Below, piece after piece: positions 60,601 to 64,000 of a stretch of DNA of 64,000 nucleotides. The notes below the pieces were generated by a model. It saw only the letters and a list, made by a program, of their open reading frames with translations, was not told the DNA's origin and ran no database searches. Made by a program: the position numbers and the translations under genes. Each line of letters starts with the position of its first letter. Position 1 is the stretch's first letter. Source of the DNA: Saururus chinensis (lineage: Eukaryota; Streptophyta; Magnoliopsida; Piperales; Saururaceae); assembly GCA_035235625.1 (NCBI GenBank), contig CP141149.1:28451753-28515752 (forward strand), read 5' to 3'.

Positions 60601-62484
60601 TAAGACCCGAGATAGTATATATAAAAAAAACTTGTCTCAATGAGATCTCACTGAGATCTATATAAGATTACTAATATCTATGCAAGATATTCGAAATTGT
60701 GACTGGTTGAGATCGCTCTGAACACGACGAGGTGAAAGATGAATGAGCCATTAATATATTCTTATATTTTTTATTTAATAATTTTTTTATCTTATTTTAT
60801 TAGGTTTACTGATACTTATATCTTATATTTTATAAATTTTCTACATAAATAATTATTGTGTTACTCTATTTCTAATATGTTATACTCTACTTATTTTACA
60901 TAATTTTTATTATATAATAAATTTATAAGTATTTAATATTAATATTTTTTATAAATAATAATATATATTAAAATTATCAAGTATATATGTTAACAAACTT
61001 TTTTTAATCACCTAGGTGAACTCGTATCCCTCTGAGTTCTCGACAAAATCTATCTCTTTAGCTCTTGATGACCGAAATTCGAGGGGGATCCTTAGCCATC
61101 AGTTTACCAAGGCGGCTTGGGGATGACCGCTTGTTTGTCTTTCTTTGGGACGTCAAAACCATCAGCAGGCAATTAGTGACCACGTACGCCGCTCTCAGCA
61201 CATTGCCATCATTTTCAGACCAAAAGTTGGGCATCAAATATTCTAGCATCAATCATCCCTTGCTACGAAAAAAGAGAAGAAATCTACTACTTATACTCAA
61301 TGTGGTTAACTTGATCATTCGTACATTGAAAGAATATCCGAAGGACGATTGTGGCCTTTGCTCAGTTTTATTTTTACTGATGCTGATCATCTTTAATCAA
61401 ACAGCCAATAGGGTCTAGTTCTTTCGTCACGTATGGTTGATGACGGCTGTTCTGCCTTTAAAGGGTCGTTCAAAAGCTGTACCGATAATATTCAAAATTG
61501 ATTTTGTTACAGTTTACAAGAAGCATTACCCACCATCGCTAAACGACGAGGTGTGGCGACTCGAGAGGATTGGCAAAGACGGGGCTTTCCACAGGAAGCT
61601 GGCAGCCGAAGGGATTAACACCGTGCAGCAATTCTTGAAGATGTGGGTCATAGACTCGGCCAAACTCAGAAGGGTAAGCCATATCACTATTAACCTGTAC
61701 TGCACACTTCACCCTCTTACTCGTTGTTGGGTATATGATTGCAGTAGCTAATTGCTATCTGTTTGTCGAATCTTCAGATACTGGGTGTGGGAATGTCAGA
61801 CAAGATGTGGGAAGGAACGATGAAGCACGCATCCACCTGCGAAATGGGGAACAAACATTACTTGTACCAGCGCCAGCACTCGGGCATCGTTCTGAATCCC
61901 GTTTGTCAAGTTATGGGTGCTTACATCGATGGCCAACTGGCTCCATTGCACTCTTTGACCGGATTGCACAAGGTCTGTTCACTAATTCTTCTACAGCTCA
62001 CTATTCTTGCAAATTTCCGGCAAAAAGGTCAACTAATGCTGCTTAAACAAATTTCAGAACTACGTGCAACGCATGGCTGTGGAGGCGTTCGAAAAGTGGG
62101 ACGCCCTGGAAGAAGTTGATGAATACGTCGGTGCTAACTCTTCCCTGCGTAGTAAGTTGTACATACTATTAATTCTATTAATTCTTTACCATTCTGTGGC
62201 AACTGACTTTGCAGAGGTGAATAACCCAGAAAGGACCTTGCCTTGCAGGTGATTTGATGGAAGTAGGGACAAGTGAACCTCGCGGCCTCATGAATGAGCC
62301 ATTTGGGTCTCTAGACATGGGGTATATAATACCAAGCAACAATATGCAGTTGGACTGTGCCGAGTGGCTTGTCTCAGCACCCACGCCAGTTGGGGAAGGC
62401 CGGATGTACACGGTGGACTCGGCCTCAGATGACGACTCCATGTCAAATGCAAATCCACGTCTACTTTTCTACAGGGAAAGCTAA
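57658..62484 (+). CDS. CBP60-family (calmodulin-binding protein 60-like) transcription regulator
   Basis: Eight exons: 57658-57746, 58146-58221, 58738-58790, 58867-59354, 61513-61673, 61778-61972, 62058-62151, 62249-62484; 463 aa with consistent phases. Residues 1-30 are a basic tail ([13 protein letters not shown]). Residues 43-56 ([14 protein letters not shown]) and the following EEVE block are the usual family N terminus. Residues 75-236 ([32 protein letters not shown]-like, [22 protein letters not shown]) are the conserved DNA-binding core region. Then [20 protein letters not shown] and the helical domain with [10 protein letters not shown] and YIDGQ. The acidic C terminus is short. The length is like SARD1 and shorter than most CBP60s. 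CBP60g and SARD1 drive salicylate synthesis in Arabidopsis; which clade this belongs to is not settled. Exon 1 uses a GT at 57747 that gives the right phase. Confidence 0.9.
58634..58655. repeat. (AT)n microsatellite
   Basis: About eleven AT units in intron 2 of the CBP60 gene (58222-58737). Confidence 0.8.
60133..60593. mobile_element. Non-autonomous hAT-type element in intron 4 of the CBP60 gene
   Basis: 461 bases starting TAGGGCTGCTT and ending AAGCAGCCCTA, a perfect 11-base inverted terminus of the hAT kind. It is flanked by an 8-bp target duplication CATTTGCT (60125-60132) and CCTTTGCT (60594-60601), 7 of 8 matching. Inside, the word CGGGT and its complement ACCCG recur many times, so the two halves can pair. 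No transposase. It makes up a fifth of the 2.16-kb intron (59355-61512). Confidence 0.85.
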
Positions 62485-63120
62485 GCAAAATGGCAAGGCA
62501 TTATTTGACCATGGTTGTTTTCTGGTGAAACGACGCCCACTGTGCTCTCCTGAACCAGAAGAGGCGATCAGACTCCACAAGCGAAACAATTTTATCATTT
62601 TCATTTGCCACAGTGCTTTAGTTTTCTAGGTTTCTTTGCTTCTGCAATTGCCGGCGAAGGCTCTTTTTTAAAACGCGTGTGCATTAATAATGCATTGCAT
62701 TTGTAAATATGCATTACCTGTTTGTTTACAGCTTTGGCTTCGCCGTAGAAAATTAATAAGCGTACGTACAAAGCTGAAACATACATTATATGTTTTTTCT
62801 TGGCAGCAAGTGAATTATACATTGTATGCTCTGTTCGATTATTTGGTATCTTTTCTTTTAAGAACTGATCTGTTCATACCCCAATTTTTTGTCATATGTG
62901 TCCTTTAAAACTAAAAACTATGAGTATTTTAAAAGAGACCTGTTATGATGAGCTTGGGCTCATGCGCATGAGCTGAACTTGGGCATCGTGGCCATGAAAT
63001 TTCGATAAGACAATGTACACAACTAAGAGTGAGGCAAGTTTGAATAACCACCTATTTCTTGTGCCTTCATATCTACATGCTATGGATCGAGATGCCTACA
63101 CTCACATTAAAGAGATGTTT
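62485..63120. other. 3' flank of the CBP60 gene
   Basis: It should hold the CBP60 3' untranslated region. Short frames here have no recognisable family. No repeat or gene is seen. Confidence 0.4.
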
Positions 63121-64000
63121 GTGTACTAAATTTTTATAAATTTTTGTTAATTTTGTTCCAATACCAGCTTGAATTATCAAAATCATATTTACGTTTATAA
63201 AATAGGCAAAATTTAAGGTTTATAGTTGATTCCAAGTTGTTTTGAGTTGGAATTGACCAGAATCACCAAATTACCTCGTGAGATAATTTTGTTGATTCTA
63301 GAACCCCCATGGTGTTTGAGTGCTAAATTTTTGTTAAATTCTGTTAATTTCGTCTCAATTTTGGCTCGAATTATTGGAATCATGTTTGTGTTTAAAATGT
63401 GAGCGGAATTAAAAATTTCGTAAAGAAGTTGATTCAAAACCGTTTCGAGTTAGAATCATCGAATCACCTCATGAGGTGATTCCGTCGATTCTAGCTCCTA
63501 GACCGTGTTTCAAAATTTTTAATTTTTGTTATTTCTCAACAATTACCTCTCATATTAATTTGAGTTTAAAAAAATATTCATTATAAGTAGCGCCCATTTT
63601 AAAAGTTCAAAATTATGTACCTTTATGGGATGCTGTTTGATAGAGTTTAAATTTAAGGACATAATAATACTACGAATGTGCACATCCAAGTTTGGGAGAG
63701 AGTTATATTAGTTTTAAATTTTAAAATTAGGTTTAATGCTATATCCAAATTTATTCTAAAAAATTCTGTTACCAAACATATTTCAAACTTGGCATTAAAT
63801 TTTTAGAATTAATTCCAAAAATTTTATTTTTGTTTTCAAATAATTCAACACCCAAATAGTCCCTAACATATTTTATTAATTTTTAACAGTTACTTCTTAT
63901 ATTGATTTGAATCTAAAAAAATGTGTCATATAGGTAAGACCCACTTTAAAAATTCTAAATTACCTACCCTTTATGGGATCTTGTTTGATAGAACTCCAAG
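63121..64000. repeat. Diverged tandem repeat array with palindromes, runs off the right edge
   Basis: Two units start near 63121 and 63317 (about 197 bases apart), both with GTGCTAAATTTTTGTTAAAT-like and GAATTATTGGAATCAT-like words and an inverted repeat. A further pair of related blocks lies near 63530-63650 and 63880-64000, where CTTTATGGGA is at 63621 and 63969 (348 apart). It is part of a larger repeat cut by the window edge. Confidence 0.6.
63461..63482. repeat. 22-bp perfect palindrome
   Basis: Left arm GAATCACCTCA is followed directly by its exact complement TGAGGTGATTC. Outer arms AGAATCATC and GTCGATTCT extend it imperfectly to about 42 bases. The earlier unit (around 63262-63300) has a decayed version of the same inverted repeat. 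Confidence 0.85.

Noticed and set aside
1-64000. tRNA, rRNA, CRISPR or bacterial operons
   Set aside because: I found tRNA-like words only as retrotransposon primer-binding sites. Tandem repeats here lack the repeat-spacer form of CRISPR, and the genes are spliced plant genes. A tRNA scan was not possible by eye.

Overview
The window is nuclear DNA of a flowering plant. Five multi-exon genes have GT/AG introns and plant-specific families, and most of the DNA between them is LTR retrotransposon wreckage and small DNA transposons. No prokaryotic, organellar or CRISPR features were seen. Some exons are strongly GC-rich (the receptor kinase and exon 2 of the glycosyltransferase) while others are AT-rich. 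That mix fits a monocot or basal angiosperm better than a typical core eudicot, but I cannot name the species.

Layout. 1-345: a 72-bp tandem repeat. 782-12840 (+): a 12-exon gene for a LACTB2-like metallo-beta-lactamase-fold protein, whose introns hold a probable solo LTR and a pol-less LTR element. 13049-18648 (+): a decayed Ty1/copia element with two 202-bp LTRs and an exact 5-bp target duplication. 19055-21272 (+): a GT14 (core-2/I-branching-like) Golgi glycosyltransferase. 24438-27773 (-): an LRR receptor-like kinase of the Arabidopsis At1g68400 type, with HGN in place of HRD in the catalytic loop. 29693-43240 (+): a Ty3/gypsy element invaded by three other LTR elements, each now reduced to a solo LTR. 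43862-44979: a Mutator-like non-autonomous element with a 9-bp target duplication. About 45070-47638 (-): an inverted, truncated relative of the 4.7-kb solo LTR inside the gypsy element. 51.0-51.8 kb: an unclassified repeat carrying 145-bp tandem units, with a second copy at 22.1-22.8 kb. 52517-55464 (+): delta7-sterol C-5 desaturase (STE1/DWF7 type). 57658-62484 (+): a CBP60-family regulator with a hAT-type element in its longest intron. 63.1-64.0 kb: a repeat array with palindromes.

The five genes are independent transcription units. They touch unrelated processes: MBL-fold hydrolysis, Golgi glycosylation, membrane signalling, sterol and brassinosteroid precursor synthesis, and CBP60-type immune or developmental transcription. 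The main story is transposon biology: nested insertions with readable target duplications, LTR-LTR recombination leaving solo LTRs, and decay by transitions. In both the copia and the gypsy element, the first Asp of the reverse transcriptase catalytic pair has become Asn. I found no evidence of a new multi-gene system. The least explained items are the 145-bp tandem-unit repeat family, the GC-rich core of the giant LTR, and the palindromic array at the right edge.
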